64,000 bases of DNA from Paludibacter sp. (GTDB taxonomy: Bacteria; Bacteroidota; Bacteroidia; Bacteroidales; Paludibacteraceae). The position numbers were made by a program, and so were the translations under genes. The notes beneath the pieces are model-generated. The model was not told where the DNA came from and searched no databases. It saw nothing but the letters and a program-made list of their open reading frames with translations. Below are positions 33,697 to 43,821 of this stretch, piece by piece. Position 1 is the first letter of the stretch, and every line of letters begins with the position of its first letter. The stretch is from contig JAFLKK010000005.1 in the NCBI GenBank assembly GCA_019163375.1, forward strand, positions 283,511 to 347,510, given 5' to 3'.

Positions 33697-34158
33697 ATGA
33701 TAAATAGGTTGCACTCAATAGATAAGAAATTGAAAAGTCTAACTATTATTCTGACTACATTGTTTATGTGTTTCATCAGTTTGAATTGTTTCGGACAAGA
33801 ACAAGACACAACAATATATTTAAACCAGGACATTGAACCTGAGTTTAAATATGAAAACTGTTTAAACACGCCTGATGCTTGCAAGAATTTTTTTATCAAG
33901 AATTTCAAAATGCCCAAAATATTAGAAGCTAATGGTTATCATGGTGGAATTATAGTTTCGTTTATAGTCGAAAAGGACAGCTCAATAAGTCAAATTCGTT
34001 TGATTAGAGGAATGAGGGATGCTCTTGACAAATATGTCCTTGAAACAGTCAAAACAATGCGAAAATGGACTCCGGGATATATAAATGGAAAAAAAGTAAG
34101 AAGTCAAGTTATTTTACCTGTATCGCTTCGTTGGTTGTACGGCAACGGTGAGGAATAA
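33697..34158 (+). CDS. TonB C-terminal domain protein
   Basis: A 153-residue protein. An N-terminal hydrophobic stretch (LTIILTTLFMCFISLNCFGQ) looks like a signal peptide; the remainder holds a TonB C-terminal domain, with GGIIVSFIVEKDSSISQIRLIRG followed by a helix and MRKWTPGYINGKKV. Stand-alone periplasmic TonB_C domains are frequent in Bacteroidetes and bind peptidoglycan or partner proteins, but with no proline-rich linker and no ExbB/ExbD nearby this is unlikely to be the energy-coupling TonB. The gene follows a tandem repeat array and has no clear operon partner. Confidence 0.78.
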   Translation: MINRLHSIDKKLKSLTIILTTLFMCFISLNCFGQEQDTTIYLNQDIEPEFKYENCLNTPDACKNFFIKNFKMPKILEANGYHGGIIVSFIVEKDSSISQIRLIRGMRDALDKYVLETVKTMRKWTPGYINGKKVRSQVILPVSLRWLYGNGEE

Positions 34159-34694
34159 ACTAAAAAAAAGAATAATTTGGAATACTTGTCCTAGCGGAAA
34201 TATAATCATTACTTTCACAAAAGTGATGGTTGGTCGGTGGGACCTGCCTGCCGCAGACGAGTTCTCAATCCCACCGACTTGTATTCTTAGTATTTTTAAA
34301 GGTGCAGACACTCAACATACTCGCATTTAGAGCTACGAAATAGCTACCCATATAATCTAGTTGATAGCTATACTGTTTGAGTAATACTAACCGCACCGGT
34401 CGCAAAACTGGGCGGTTTTTTTTTGTGGCCTTACACCTAGCTGGGATGCTAACTTAATGTAGAGAAGTTTGAAAACATTATTTTTAATTACAATTTAAAA
34501 AAACTGAATAAATAGTTGGATGTATTAACTAAAATGCTTATGTTTGTAAAATCAAAATAAAGACTTAAAGATTTCTGGTATATCCGTTTAAAAACGAGTA
34601 CTAATAGCAAAAATACCAAAAAATAAAGTTTATATATGGTCACCAAGGTATAGATATAAGTTATTAACTGCCATTTTAAAACAGACAACCGATA
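34159..34694. other. Non-coding stretch with a hairpin and a terminator
   Basis: GTCGGTGGGA (34233-34242) and TCCCACCGAC (34269-34278) form a perfect 10-base stem enclosing a CCTGCCTGCCGCAGACGAG-type segment also seen near 31240 and 61350. The stretch from 34430 to 34694 is very AT-rich with no gene seen. Confidence 0.55.
34389..34424 (+). terminator. Terminator-like hairpin downstream of the TonB-domain gene
   Basis: AACCGC (34389-34394) pairs with GCGGTT (34412-34417), with a second inner pairing CCGGT/ACTGG, followed by nine T residues. It is 230 bases from the stop of the gene. Confidence 0.6.
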
Positions 34695-35345
34695 GTGAGA
34701 CAACAAAAGATTAGAGGATTTAATAGACGATTTCGAGACATAGAAATCTGGAGATTAGGGAATCTTGATTTGCGGCTTGATTTGATTGAAAGATACAATC
34801 GGGAATATGCAGAGATTAGCGTTCACCCGTGGTGTGACATTTCAACAATTAACAGTAAGATTCCAGAGCCAAAAGGGACAACAAAAAAATTAATGCTTAG
34901 TGGATTGCTTGATATTTATGAATCTTGGAAAGTTCGATTAGATAAATTAGGTAAACCTTATTACTTAAAGATTTGGCTCTTTGAACCAAGATTCTCTAAA
35001 TCACAAGTTGTTTGTGCAGTTGCTGATAAAATTAATTTCTATGAAAATAATTTCTTTAAACCAGATATTAAAAAACAACTAAACCCAAGCAATTACGGAC
35101 AATTAAGTGAGAGACTTCAAAAATTCGATTGGGATTACAGATTAGATGAGGACCATTATGACAATAATTTTATCGGAGAACCTGATTTATATGGTTCAAG
35201 ACAGGATTATGATGATTCAATAATTTGGTTTAATAGACATTTAAAAAAAACTCATAGATTGATTAAGTTCGACGAACCGATTGGAGAAGCAACTGAATCA
35301 TACTCTTTTAACCAAGGTGATTTATGGATTGGAGGACAAAAATAA
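34695..35345 (+). CDS. Hypothetical protein, GTG start
   Basis: I do not recognise this 216-residue protein. It is soluble, rich in Trp, Tyr and Asp, has no signal peptide, and starts with a basic stretch (RQQKIRGFNRRFRDIEIW). The centre (SWKVRLDKLGKPYYLKIWLFEPRFSKSQVVCAV) looks like a beta-alpha-beta unit, and the end is Asp/Tyr-rich. Base composition is AT-rich like its surroundings. No Shine-Dalgarno site supports the GTG at 34695. The repeat copy A begins directly after its stop codon, so it may be the cassette-like unit preceding the BspA-like gene. Confidence 0.6.
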   Translation: MRQQKIRGFNRRFRDIEIWRLGNLDLRLDLIERYNREYAEISVHPWCDISTINSKIPEPKGTTKKLMLSGLLDIYESWKVRLDKLGKPYYLKIWLFEPRFSKSQVVCAVADKINFYENNFFKPDIKKQLNPSNYGQLSERLQKFDWDYRLDEDHYDNNFIGEPDLYGSRQDYDDSIIWFNRHLKKTHRLIKFDEPIGEATESYSFNQGDLWIGGQK

Positions 35346-35356
35346 AATAAAAACGC

Positions 35357-35560
35357 CAGCTACGCACGCCTCGTATGCGAATTGACTGGCTGACCCCGAT
35401 AAATCGTGACAAGCTGTGCATTCCGCCAATTTTGCTCCTGCCTACCGCAAGCAAGCCAGCGTTTACTTTGTCGTTTCACGACAGCGAATTGAAAATCAGC
35501 GAAGCTAATGCTCCCTCCGTCAGCAAACCGCCAAATGCCCATAGCCTCGGTCGTTATGGG
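35357..35560. repeat. Dispersed attC-like repeat, copy A
   Basis: It shares TGGCTGACCCCGATAA (35386-35401), GACAAGCTGTGCATTCCG, and CAAATGCCCATAGCCTCGGT (35532-35551) with copies B and C, and ends CGTTATGGG. It is longer than the others because of an internal insert of about 75 bases between TTTTGCTCC and GCAAACCG. The left terminal TAAC is not preserved. Confidence 0.75.
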
Positions 35561-35601
35561 AAGGTGTAAAAAAAATGTAGTTTATATAGAATTAAAACAA
35601 T

Positions 35602-38600
35602 ATGAAAAGAAGAAAACCAATTTTATTGCTATTTTGCGTATTCCTTTTTACTTTAGGGCAAGCACAGGTCTCAAAAACCATAAATATTACAGCGGGAACT
35701 TTAGCAGGATCATTCACTCCGGCTGAGAATAAAACAATAACCAATCTTAAAGTAACAGGCACCTTAAACACGTCCGATTTCTTTTTTATTCGTGATAGTC
35801 TATCTGTTATTCAGATATTGGATTTGAGCGAAGCAAGGATTATTAGTCCGCTTGATACTATACCTGATAAGGCGTTTTACTATAAGAGAACGCTACAAAA
35901 AATATCTTTCCCAACCAATTTAGTCCGAATTGGATACGCAGCATTTTATAATTGTAGCGGATTGTTGTCGGTGGAAGTTCCGGCAACTGTTACTTCAATG
36001 GGAGCATCCGCATTTTCAAGTTGTGGTCTCAAATCTGTGATATTGCCTCCAACTAAGATTTCTTATTATGGATGGGCCTTTGACAATTGCGATTCTTTAG
36101 TTACTGCAACCACACCATATACAAATGATGGTGGTAACATATTTATGGGTAGTAATAACTTACGAACTATCATAGTGCCTGAAGGAGTAACGGCTATTAA
36201 GGCAAGTGCTTTTTATCAGTTATCGAGCATGACTAATATTAAACTTCCTTCAACATTAACTTCTATTGGAACTCAGGCTTTTTATAATTGTACAGCTCTT
36301 GATTCAATTACAATACCCGAAGGAGTTACTTCTATTGAGGATGGTGCATTTTGGGAATGCAATAAAATGAAATCGGTTAGGTTGCCCAAATCGTTAGTCA
36401 CCATTAAAAGCACAGGGTTTGCACATTGCCGTTCGTTAACTTCAATTGAAATACCTTCAACCGCAACTGCTATTGAAAGTGAGGCTTTCAGAGCTTGTAC
36501 AGGATTGGTCACTGTCACGGCAGCTTCGGGGACTGCCACTTACGGTGGAAATATATTCAGTTATTGTACAAATATAAAAAACATCATTATACCTGAAGGA
36601 ACTTCGTCAATTAAGAACAATGCATTCAGCAGTAATTTTGGATCTGTAACTTCCATCAAAATACCTGTTTCGGTTAAAAGCATCGGCGATCAAGCTTTCT
36701 CGGGCTGTAGCGGTATTGTATCTATTTCTATACCTGATAGTGTAAGTTCTATCGGGGCGAATGCTTTTTCGGGTTGCACCGGATTAAAATCAGTAACAAT
36801 ACCGAATTTAGTTACAAAACTGGGAATTTATTCATTCCAGAATTGCAGTAATCTAAGTTCAGTAACCTTGCCTACGTCTTTGACAAGCATTGATGAAGGA
36901 GTCTTTTCGGGTTGTGTAAAGCTACCAACTGTCAGTTTTCCCAACTCACTGGTTTCTTTAGGTAATTCAGCTTTTTCAGGTTGTACTCTACTTGATTTAA
37001 TCACTATTCCGTCTACAGTGAACTCTATAGGCCAATCTTGCTTTTCAGGTTGTATATCGTTAAAAGCTATTGTCATTCCGTCATTAGTAAGTACGATTAA
37101 TACGACTGTATTTTCAGGATGTACCGGTTTGACTTCTGTTCAATTTCCGAGCTCCCTTACCTCAATAGCCTATCAGGCATTTTTAGGTTGTAACGCTCTT
37201 ACTTCTATCACTATTCCTGCCAATACAACGATTAGCTATAACGCTTTTCAAAATTGTAAAGGACTTGTGCAGGCTACTACACCTTATGCTTATAATTCGG
37301 GGAATATCTTTGCCGGATGTGATAATCTGAAGACCATATTAATTCCTTCGGGAACAGTTTCAATATGTAGTAATGGATTTTATAATTGTAGCACGTTGGA
37401 TTCAATTAGCATCCCTTCATCAGTTCAAACAATTGGTAATTATGCTTTTTACGGCTGCAGTAGTTTGAAGAAATTTAATCTGCCAAAGAATCTACTAACT
37501 ATTGGCGACTATGGTTTGGCAAATTGCAGCAGTCTGACTTCGATAAGTTTACCTACAACAATTAGTGCTATTAATTCCAATGCATTTCAGGGATGTACAG
37601 GTTTAACTTCAATTTCAGTCAACAACTCTTTTCCTATAGACCTGACACAATCTACTTCAGTATTTAATAATGTAAACAAAACCATTTGTCAGTTGAATGT
37701 ACCTTATGGAACAAAATTACGGTATAGTGCCACTAATCAATGGAGCGATTTCGCTAATATAGTTGAAAAATCAACCGGTATTTTTGTCAGTTCCAATAAA
37801 GCTGAACTTTCAGCTAACCCGGGCAGTACTATTACTGTTGATGTAAAAGCCAATGTAGCCTGGACAGCCAGTTCCAATCAAACATGGTTAACAGTGAGTC
37901 CTGCTTCCGGTACAAGTGATAACATACTTACTTTTACCTCGGATAATACTCAGATTACGACTGTCCGAAATGCAGTAGTCACAGTGTCTGCTCCCGGCTT
38001 CATTTCTCAAACTGTTGTAGTATACCAAAAACTAGCTCCAAAAACAATAAGTATTTCAGCAGGGGGACTTTCAGCCGCTTTGACAGCCAATGAGCTAAGT
38101 TCCCTTTCAACACTTATTGTTACCGGCACCATGGATGCACGTGATTTTAAAACTATGCGCGATAGTATGCCTCAGTTGACTGATTTAGATTTAACGGGAG
38201 TTTCAATTGCAGCTTATACCGGAATCAATGGTACTTATCCTAATTCGATAACTTATCCTGCCAATATTTTTCCAATATATGCTTTTTATAATGGCACTAC
38301 AGCAATTGGGAAAACAACCTTGAAGACTGTAAAATTACCATCAACAATTACCTCAATAGGTTCTAATGCATTTGGAGGTTGTAGTGGGTTAACTACTACA
38401 ATATCGATCCCTTCATCAGTGGTTTCAATAAGCAGTAATGCTTTTTATAATTGTACAGGGCTAAGCTCAATTACCATTCCCACATCGGTAAGTACCATTG
38501 GTAGTTATGCTTTTTACAACTGTACGGGATTGACTTCAATTATCGTGAATTCAAGCTATCCGATTGACATAACCAGCCCTACTTATGTGTTTTATAATAT

Positions 38601-41600
38601 AAATAAAACGACCTGTTTATTATATGTGCCTTATGGATCAAAATCACTTTATGCTGCTTTAACCCAATGGAAAGACTTTGCTAACATAGTGGAAAATGCA
38701 ACAGGTTTTATACTAAGTACAAATAAATTAAAATTACCTTATAATACAGGAAGTAGCGTTAATGTTGATTTAAAGTCCAATGTGGCCTGGACAGTCAGCT
38801 CTGACCAACCGTGGCTTACGGTGAATCCTGGTTCAGGCTCGGGGAACTACACACTGGTAGTCACTGCTAAGACAAATACTACTTCAACCACAAGAAAAGC
38901 GATTATCACTGTGTCAGCTCCCAGTTGTATCTCTCAAATAGTAGAAGTTACACAAAACATAGCCCCAAAAGCTATCGATATCACTGCAGGAGGATTATCT
39001 ACAGTTCTCACAACTGAAGAGCTCGGTTCACTTTCATCGCTAACTCTAACAGGTACAATGGATGCCCGTGATTTTAAAACTTTACGGGATAAAATGCCTT
39101 TGTTGACCAATCTTGATTTTACTGGCACTTCAATCCTCGCTTATACGGGAACAGATGGTACATATCCGTCTTCAACTTCAACAATCTATCCTGCTAATAC
39201 TATTCCACAATATGCATTTTACGGAAAAACAATTTTAAAATCGGTTGTAATACCATCAACAGTTACTGCTATTGGGAATTATGTATTTCAAAGTTGTAGC
39301 AGTTTGACTTCTTTTATCATTCCGTCAACCGTTAATTCAATAGGAGCCTATACTTTTTATGGTTGTACCGGTTTAACATCAATCTATTCAAACTCCTCTT
39401 ATCCCATTGATTTAAGTAATTCCTATAGTGTGTTTTATAATGTAAATAAAACTACCTGTACTCTGAATGTGCCCTATAAAGCAAAAACACTTTATGCTGC
39501 TGCTTATCAATGGAGTGATTTTAACCAAATTGTCGAAAGTACGCAAGGGTTTATGACCGGTACAGATAAAGTGAAAATTGCTTATATGAAAGAATCAACC
39601 GGAACTGTTGATGTTGTAGCTAATGTGGGCTGGACAGTAACTTCAGACCAACCATGGCTTACCGTAAGCCCTGCTTTAGGTTCAGGCGATTCAAAGTTGA
39701 CTTTTACAGCAGATAAAAATGATTCAACAGCCCGACGTTACGCTAAAGTAATTGTTACTTCTCCCGGTTATGGCTCTCAGATTATTACTGTTACCCAAAC
39801 AGGCTCCCCGAAAACGATCAACATCATAGCAGGAAGTTTATCAAAAAGCTTAACTGCCGAAGAACTGAGTTCAATAGCCGACCTCAATATTACCGGGACA
39901 ATGGATGCCCGCGATTTCAGAACTCTCAGAGACAAAATGCCTGAATTAGCCCGATTGGATATTAGTAAGGTTAGTATTGCTGCATTTAACGGTACTGGTG
40001 GAACGTATGATTTTAGTGCGGGATATTCAGCCAATGCTGTACCACCAAGTGCATTTTATACATACTCTCCGGAATGGTCAAAAACAAGTCTGATCTCCAT
40101 TAAATTGCCATCAACATTAAAGTCTATTGGCTCTTCCGCTTTTCAGTGTTGTACAGGTTTGACTTCAGTTTATATTAACTCTGCTTATCCAATAGATTTT
40201 ACTACCTCAGGCGATCCATTTTCTAAAACAAATAAAGCCGGTTGTACACTTTATGTACCTTATGCAACGAAACCTTACTTCTCAGCTGCCGCAGTATGGA
40301 AAGACTTTATGAATATAGTGGAAAATGCTCAGGGATTTTTAGTTAGTCAAAGGGCAATCAAATTTACTGCTTCTACTATAAGTAAAAGTATCTCAATTGC
40401 AGTTAAAAGCAATGTGGCATGGACGACACAATCAAATCAACCATGGTTGGTTACAAGTAGCAATGACAGCATAATAACACTTACTGCTGAAGCCAATCCT
40501 GCTGATACAATACGAGAAGCAACAGTTACAGTATCTTCACCGGGATTTGATTCACACTTTGTGCTTGTAACGCAAGCCGCTGCTCCCCGAAAAGTTACAG
40601 CCGGCGGGCTTTCATCTGTTTTGACTTCTACTGAACTAAGTACTGTAACTGATTTAGCGTTGATGGGAACAGTGGATGCTCGCGATTTTAAAACCATGCG
40701 GGATAATATGCCGGCATTAGCGAATATAGATTTGAGTGCAGTAAATGTAAGTGCTTATGAAGGTCCGAATTGTGATCTATGGGGAGATAGTGGTATAAAA
40801 AAATATCCTGCCAACGAAATCCCGCGTCAGGCATTTTATATGTCAAAAAAAATAAAATCAATGATAATGCCCCAAACGGTTACATCTGTTGGTGAATATG
40901 CTTTTGGTTATACTTCATTATCTTCTGTTTTATTTGCCAAGAGCATTAGGTCTATCGGAATTTATGCTTTTAGTGTTTGTACTGATTTAAATTCTGTTAC
41001 TTTGCCTGATTCACTTATTTCTATAGGCGATGAGGCTTTTTCAGGAAGTGGTTTAAGTGGACAATTATATTTTCCTTCAACATTAAAGAAAATAGGTGCA
41101 TCTGCATTTTATTATTGTTCTGGACTAACAGGTTTATTGACAATCCCTGCATCTGTAGATTCAATTGGTGGTTCTTCATTCAATAATTGCTATGGTTTAT
41201 CCTCTTTAATTGTTAATTCTGTTGATCCAATTATCGGAACAAATGCATTTTCAAGTTGCTCAGGGTTGAAATCAATCACATTACCTACAACACTTACAAC
41301 AATTGGTGAAGGTGCTTTTGGGTATTGTGTGAATTTGAAATCAATCACTCTACCACCATCATTAAAGCTTATCGGCTCAAAAGCATTTCAGGTTTGCATG
41401 GGAATTACTTCCATCGATTTTCCGGCATCTCTTACAACAATTGGTGATTATACTTTTACAAATTCCGGATTGATTAATCTAACCATACCTTCTACGCTAA
41501 CTAATATTGGTACATATGCATTTTCATCATGTGCGAACCTGAACTCTGTTTCGTTTCCTTCAACACTAAAAAAGATAAGTAATGGACTGTTTTACAATTG

Positions 41601-43128
41601 CAAGAACTTAAATTCGATAACTTTTCCTTCTGGATTAGAAGCAATTGGAAATGATGTTTTTAACAACTGTACTGCTTTGACTAATATCGAACTTCCTATT
41701 TCGTTGACAAAAATTGGTGATTATGCTTTTCAGTATTGTACGGGTTTAAACTATATAAACTTGCCCATTAACCTAACTTCAATCGGATCCTGTTCATTTT
41801 CATCATGTACAGGATTGACTGGAATTGTAATCCCTAATTTAGTTAGTTCAGTAGGAAGTAGTGCTTTTAGTAATTGTACAGGATTACAAAACATAACTTT
41901 TGGAAATTCACTAATTGGAATTGCTGATTATACATTTAATAGTTGTTCGGCTCTGATCAATATTACGATTCCAAATACCATTAAATCTATTGGAGATGAT
42001 GCATTTAATTCTTGTACCGGACTGACAACAATAACAATTCCGAATTCTGTAACTTCAATTGGCAATGAGGCATTCAAGTATTGCAATAGCCTGAACAAAG
42101 TGATAATTCCAAATTCAATTACGTCAATTAAATCAGGAACATTTAGTAATTGTACCGGATTGAAGAATATTGATATTCCTAATTCCATTCAAACAATTGG
42201 AAATTCTGCTTTTTCGCATTGTACGAGCTTAAATAATCTGACGATTCCTAATTCGGTTACTTATATTACTGATGCAGCATTTGAGTATTGTAGCTCACTT
42301 ACAAGTGTTATTATACCGAACTTAATTACTACTTTAAAATATAATACATTTAGTCATTGCACAAAACTCAGTAGCGTTACAATACCGAATTCATTAAAAA
42401 CAACAGAAGCTTCGGTTTTTGAATATTGTACCGCACTGACCAACATCAATCTTCCAGAATCCCTGACTAATATAGGTCACTATTTCTTTTCAAATTGTAC
42501 GGCATTATCCAGTATTATAATTCCAAATTCAGTGACTGTAATAAATACAGGGGCATTTGAATACTGTAGTAGTCTTAAAAGTGTTACTATTGGAAATTCG
42601 GTAAAAAGTATTGAAGATGGAGTATTTAAAAACTGTAATTCCTTACCAAGTATCTCTATACCAGCATCTGTTACATCTTTAGGATCAGCTTCATTCTCCT
42701 GTTCTGGTTTAAACTCAATTTACGTTTATTCCCAAACTCCGATTCAGGTTTATAGTTGGATTTCAGTTTTTGAGAATGTAAATAAGAGTATATGTATGCT
42801 TTATGTACCGGTTGGTTCAAAGTCTCTTTATAAGTCAGCATATCTTTGGCAAGATTTTGTTAATATAATTGAATCGCCTACAGCAGTTCCAGCATTAAAT
42901 GCAGAAAAAATTTGTATTTATCTAAATCCGGTTTCAGAATCATTAAGTATTCATGGAATAGAAGGAACAAGTACCATTTCAATTTATGACTTGAATGGTA
43001 GAGCTTTGCTTTGCAAACAAGTACAACTAGATGAAAATATCTCAATAAGTAATTTTCCAACAGGATTGTATATCGTTCGAATTATTACGAAGGAAGGAAG
43101 GATAGAAAAGAAAGTTTTGAAGAACTGA
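35602..43128 (+). CDS. Giant BspA-like leucine-rich-repeat protein with BACON domains and T9SS signal
   Basis: A 2508-residue secreted protein. Residues 1-21 are a signal peptide (ending GQAQ). About residues 60-720 and 1720-2400 are dense BspA-type leucine-rich repeats (LRR_5) of roughly 23 residues with a recurring FSGCTGLKSVTIP pattern. Between lie four modules, each with a BACON-type domain (about 725-810, 1035-1120, 1313-1400, 1577-1660; core WTVSSDQPWLTV), then a conserved segment SAGGLSxxLTxxEL...MDARDFKTMRD and a short LRR block. The last 80 residues are a type A type IX secretion signal (YDLNGRALL, GLYIVRI). It should be exported through the outer membrane and mediate adhesion or ligand binding. 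Flanked by repeat copies A and B. Confidence 0.93.
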   Translation: MKRRKPILLLFCVFLFTLGQAQVSKTINITAGTLAGSFTPAENKTITNLKVTGTLNTSDFFFIRDSLSVIQILDLSEARIISPLDTIPDKAFYYKRTLQKISFPTNLVRIGYAAFYNCSGLLSVEVPATVTSMGASAFSSCGLKSVILPPTKISYYGWAFDNCDSLVTATTPYTNDGGNIFMGSNNLRTIIVPEGVTAIKASAFYQLSSMTNIKLPSTLTSIGTQAFYNCTALDSITIPEGVTSIEDGAFWECNKMKSVRLPKSLVTIKSTGFAHCRSLTSIEIPSTATAIESEAFRACTGLVTVTAASGTATYGGNIFSYCTNIKNIIIPEGTSSIKNNAFSSNFGSVTSIKIPVSVKSIGDQAFSGCSGIVSISIPDSVSSIGANAFSGCTGLKSVTIPNLVTKLGIYSFQNCSNLSSVTLPTSLTSIDEGVFSGCVKLPTVSFPNSLVSLGNSAFSGCTLLDLITIPSTVNSIGQSCFSGCISLKAIVIPSLVSTINTTVFSGCTGLTSVQFPSSLTSIAYQAFLGCNALTSITIPANTTISYNAFQNCKGLVQATTPYAYNSGNIFAGCDNLKTILIPSGTVSICSNGFYNCSTLDSISIPSSVQTIGNYAFYGCSSLKKFNLPKNLLTIGDYGLANCSSLTSISLPTTISAINSNAFQGCTGLTSISVNNSFPIDLTQSTSVFNNVNKTICQLNVPYGTKLRYSATNQWSDFANIVEKSTGIFVSSNKAELSANPGSTITVDVKANVAWTASSNQTWLTVSPASGTSDNILTFTSDNTQITTVRNAVVTVSAPGFISQTVVVYQKLAPKTISISAGGLSAALTANELSSLSTLIVTGTMDARDFKTMRDSMPQLTDLDLTGVSIAAYTGINGTYPNSITYPANIFPIYAFYNGTTAIGKTTLKTVKLPSTITSIGSNAFGGCSGLTTTISIPSSVVSISSNAFYNCTGLSSITIPTSVSTIGSYAFYNCTGLTSIIVNSSYPIDITSPTYVFYNINKTTCLLYVPYGSKSLYAALTQWKDFANIVENATGFILSTNKLKLPYNTGSSVNVDLKSNVAWTVSSDQPWLTVNPGSGSGNYTLVVTAKTNTTSTTRKAIITVSAPSCISQIVEVTQNIAPKAIDITAGGLSTVLTTEELGSLSSLTLTGTMDARDFKTLRDKMPLLTNLDFTGTSILAYTGTDGTYPSSTSTIYPANTIPQYAFYGKTILKSVVIPSTVTAIGNYVFQSCSSLTSFIIPSTVNSIGAYTFYGCTGLTSIYSNSSYPIDLSNSYSVFYNVNKTTCTLNVPYKAKTLYAAAYQWSDFNQIVESTQGFMTGTDKVKIAYMKESTGTVDVVANVGWTVTSDQPWLTVSPALGSGDSKLTFTADKNDSTARRYAKVIVTSPGYGSQIITVTQTGSPKTINIIAGSLSKSLTAEELSSIADLNITGTMDARDFRTLRDKMPELARLDISKVSIAAFNGTGGTYDFSAGYSANAVPPSAFYTYSPEWSKTSLISIKLPSTLKSIGSSAFQCCTGLTSVYINSAYPIDFTTSGDPFSKTNKAGCTLYVPYATKPYFSAAAVWKDFMNIVENAQGFLVSQRAIKFTASTISKSISIAVKSNVAWTTQSNQPWLVTSSNDSIITLTAEANPADTIREATVTVSSPGFDSHFVLVTQAAAPRKVTAGGLSSVLTSTELSTVTDLALMGTVDARDFKTMRDNMPALANIDLSAVNVSAYEGPNCDLWGDSGIKKYPANEIPRQAFYMSKKIKSMIMPQTVTSVGEYAFGYTSLSSVLFAKSIRSIGIYAFSVCTDLNSVTLPDSLISIGDEAFSGSGLSGQLYFPSTLKKIGASAFYYCSGLTGLLTIPASVDSIGGSSFNNCYGLSSLIVNSVDPIIGTNAFSSCSGLKSITLPTTLTTIGEGAFGYCVNLKSITLPPSLKLIGSKAFQVCMGITSIDFPASLTTIGDYTFTNSGLINLTIPSTLTNIGTYAFSSCANLNSVSFPSTLKKISNGLFYNCKNLNSITFPSGLEAIGNDVFNNCTALTNIELPISLTKIGDYAFQYCTGLNYINLPINLTSIGSCSFSSCTGLTGIVIPNLVSSVGSSAFSNCTGLQNITFGNSLIGIADYTFNSCSALINITIPNTIKSIGDDAFNSCTGLTTITIPNSVTSIGNEAFKYCNSLNKVIIPNSITSIKSGTFSNCTGLKNIDIPNSIQTIGNSAFSHCTSLNNLTIPNSVTYITDAAFEYCSSLTSVIIPNLITTLKYNTFSHCTKLSSVTIPNSLKTTEASVFEYCTALTNINLPESLTNIGHYFFSNCTALSSIIIPNSVTVINTGAFEYCSSLKSVTIGNSVKSIEDGVFKNCNSLPSISIPASVTSLGSASFSCSGLNSIYVYSQTPIQVYSWISVFENVNKSICMLYVPVGSKSLYKSAYLWQDFVNIIESPTAVPALNAEKICIYLNPVSESLSIHGIEGTSTISIYDLNGRALLCKQVQLDENISISNFPTGLYIVRIITKEGRIEKKVLKN

Positions 43129-43261
43129 CAATAGATGAATACATTGGAAGTCTTAAATTACAACTCTTTGTTAAAAAACGGGATGAACAGGAATCACTCA
43201 TCGGGTGGTAAACAGAAATAAAGACAAATGAAGTAACTAATTTTTAATACAAATAATTTGG

Positions 43262-43386
43262 AATAACCATAGAATTCCTCGTTCATTGGCTGGCCGACCC
43301 CGATAAGTCGGGACAAGCTGTGCATTCCGTTGGTTTTGCTCCCGCAAACCGCCAAATGCCCATAGCCTCGGTCATTAGCGGTTATT
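43262..43386. repeat. Dispersed attC-like repeat, copy B
   Basis: The terminal inverted repeats AATAACC (43262-43268) and GGTTATT (43380-43386) bound the element. The inside includes TGGCTGGCCGACCCCGATAA, the hairpin CCGAC/GTCGG, and CAAATGCCCATAGCCTCGGT (43353-43372), all shared with copies A and C. It lies between the BspA-like gene and the lipoprotein gene. Confidence 0.82.
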
Positions 43387-43434
43387 GTAGAAAAAATGAA
43401 AAACCAATATTGTTCAACTAAAACAGATAAAATT

Positions 43435-43821
43435 ATGAAAAGAGACTGGAAAAGAAAAATTATTGGAGGACTTTGTTTAACCTCAGTTGCATTTGTATTT
43501 CAAGCTTGCTATGGTACTCCACAAGACTTTGGGAATGACTTATTAGTTGAGGGATTAGTAAAATCAAAAAAGACTGGTCTTCCTATCAAAGGAATTAAGG
43601 TTTCGGTTGACGAAAGAGTACAATATGCGAATACTGATGAAAATGGGAAGTTCTCATTATACATTGATAAACTTCAACATGCAAATATCAAATTTAAAGA
43701 TGTAGACTCTACCCAGAATATCTGGTTTTCCAATAAAGACACATTGATCACAATCAATGAATCGGTACTTACGAGTAAGCAACCTAAAGTCTATTTGAAC
43801 ATTGAACTGGAAAATAAGTAA
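43435..43821 (+). CDS. Radical SAM-associated putative lipoprotein (rSAM/lipoprotein system)
   Basis: The frame opens at 43396, but the ATG at 43435 places a normal lipoprotein signal at the N terminus (KIIGGLCLTSVAFVFQAC; lipobox FQAC), giving 128 residues. The mature protein begins CYGTPQDF, matching the C-x-YGTP start that I recall for the lipoproteins paired with a Bacteroidetes radical SAM enzyme (rSAM/lipoprotein system). The rest is a small beta-sandwich, carboxypeptidase-regulatory-like domain (GLPIKGIKVSV, NTDENGKFSLYI). The radical SAM gene begins immediately after its stop, so the two are translated together. The lipoprotein is the obvious candidate substrate. Confidence 0.85.
   Translation: MKRDWKRKIIGGLCLTSVAFVFQACYGTPQDFGNDLLVEGLVKSKKTGLPIKGIKVSVDERVQYANTDENGKFSLYIDKLQHANIKFKDVDSTQNIWFSNKDTLITINESVLTSKQPKVYLNIELENK

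Noticed and set aside
36282-42188. Long antisense frames within the BspA-like gene
   Set aside because: They mirror the periodic leucine-rich repeat coding sequence and contain only repeat-derived peptides.
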